A stretch of 5,420 bases of DNA from Actinomycetes bacterium (lineage in GTDB: Bacteria; Actinomycetota; Actinomycetes; Actinomycetales; Microbacteriaceae): contig JAEYUT010000240.1 in assembly GCA_023432305.1 (NCBI GenBank), forward strand, positions 1-5,420, written 5' to 3'. Positions 5,040 through 5,420 of this stretch are shown here, piece after piece; position 1 is the first letter of the stretch, and each line of letters opens with the position of its first letter. The notes below the pieces were generated by a model. That model worked only from the letters and a program-made list of their open reading frames with translations. It did no database searches and was not told the origin of the DNA. Both the position numbers and the translations under genes were made by a program.

Positions 5040-5101
5040 GCCCAGACGGCAGAATCGACCCTTCCCGCCGTCGGTGAACAGCAGATTCTGCCGTCTCGGC
5101 G
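5040..5101. repeat. Long inverted repeat with 13-bp perfect arms after a membrane protein gene
   Basis: AGACGGCAGAATC (5044-5056) and GATTCTGCCGTCT (5084-5096) are exact complements separated by 27 bases. Beyond one mismatch the pairing continues for four more bases on each side (5039-5042 with 5098-5101). The arms are less GC-rich than their surroundings. The structure starts right after the TAG stop (5105-5103) of the minus-strand membrane protein gene. It could act as a transcript end or 3' stabiliser, although no T-tract follows. Alternatively it may be a dispersed intergenic palindrome of the REP/MITE kind. The sequence itself is certain; the function is not. Confidence 0.75.
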
Positions 5102-5102
5102 C

Positions 5103-5420
5103 CTACGGTTCGAGTGCGACCTCGCGCTCGCGGCGTTCCGCGCGCGCGAGCAGCGCTTCGGCCGCGATGGCGGCGATGATCGCGGCGACGACCGCCGCCA
5201 CGCACGTCGGGTACAGCCACATCCAGTCGTCCCGCGCGATGCCATCGACCACCCCGAGCTCCAGCCACACAGCCGCAGCGGCCACATTGACGACGCCGAC
5301 AAGCGCACCCACGCCTGCCATGCACGCGGAAGCACCCCAGCCGCCCTGGTCGCGGTAGTCCGGATCACCCCCGAAAACGACCAGGAGCCCGATGGCGGCG
5401 CCGATCGCCCCGCCCACGAG
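5103..5420 (-). CDS. Small integral membrane protein, C-terminal part (runs off right edge)
   Basis: The visible 105 codons end at TAG (5105-5103), and the frame is still open at the right edge, so the true start is probably outside. The GTG at 5417 could be read as a start, but it falls in the middle of a Gly/Ala-rich hydrophobic segment and looks internal. Three hydrophobic stretches are visible: one at the edge (GGAIGAAIGLLVVFGG), a long middle one (about residues 30-55 from the GTG), which may be one or two helices, and a C-terminal one (VAAVVAAIIAAIAAEALL). A charged Arg/Glu tail (ARAERREREV) follows, probably cytoplasmic. A short DPDYRDQGG loop lies between the first two. I do not recognise the family and assign no function. 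It ends immediately before the 5040-5101 inverted repeat. Confidence 0.7.
   Translation of the reverse strand, partial: LVGGAIGAAIGLLVVFGGDPDYRDQGGWGASACMAGVGALVGVVNVAAAAVWLELGVVDGIARDDWMWLYPTCVAAVVAAIIAAIAAEALLARAERREREVALEP

Noticed and set aside
1..5420. CRISPR arrays, tRNA or rRNA genes, transposases, phage genes
   Set aside because: Looked for on both strands; no regularly spaced repeats, tRNA-like or rRNA-like sequence, or transposase or integrase-like protein was seen.

Overview
The window is strongly GC-rich (by eye; not computed), with GC-ending codons, GTG starts and GGAGG-type ribosome binding sites. A class F-type sortase, an ECF sigma factor with an RskA-type anti-sigma factor, and small acidic and membrane proteins point to a high-GC Gram-positive actinobacterium. 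A Microbacteriaceae-like genome is my best guess, by family resemblance only.

Layout. Positions 1-278 (or 314) hold the 5' end of a minus-strand FAD-dependent oxidoreductase that runs off the left edge. It is divergent from a complete MFS transporter on the plus strand (376-1671). The transporter converges on a four-gene minus-strand block at 1701-4514. In transcription order the block is: a secreted, membrane-anchored DUF4397-like protein (4514-3675), a class F-type sortase (3623-3006), an ECF sigma factor (3006-2443) and its RskA-type zinc-binding anti-sigma factor (2462-1701). Sortase and sigma factor overlap by one base (TGATG). Sigma and anti-sigma overlap by 20 bases. The DUF4397 gene is preceded by a strong ribosome binding site and a possible ECF-type promoter. 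Upstream lie a small, very acidic hypothetical protein gene (4931-4647), an intergenic region rich in inverted repeats (4932-5102), and the 3' part of a small membrane protein gene running off the right edge (5420-5103), all on the minus strand.

How it may work. The most coherent unit is the 1701-4514 operon. The anti-sigma factor would hold the ECF sigma factor at the membrane until an envelope signal releases it. The sigma factor could then transcribe its own operon from the promoter upstream of the surface protein gene, raising both the surface protein and the sortase. This resembles in outline the mycobacterial SigK/RskA locus, which controls secreted fasciclin-like antigens, but here with a DUF4397 protein and a sortase. 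The surface protein has a C-terminal membrane segment and basic tail but no recognisable LPxTG motif, so its link to the sortase is open. The main unexplained DNA structure is a 13-bp perfect inverted repeat at 5044-5096, with two further hairpins beside it.
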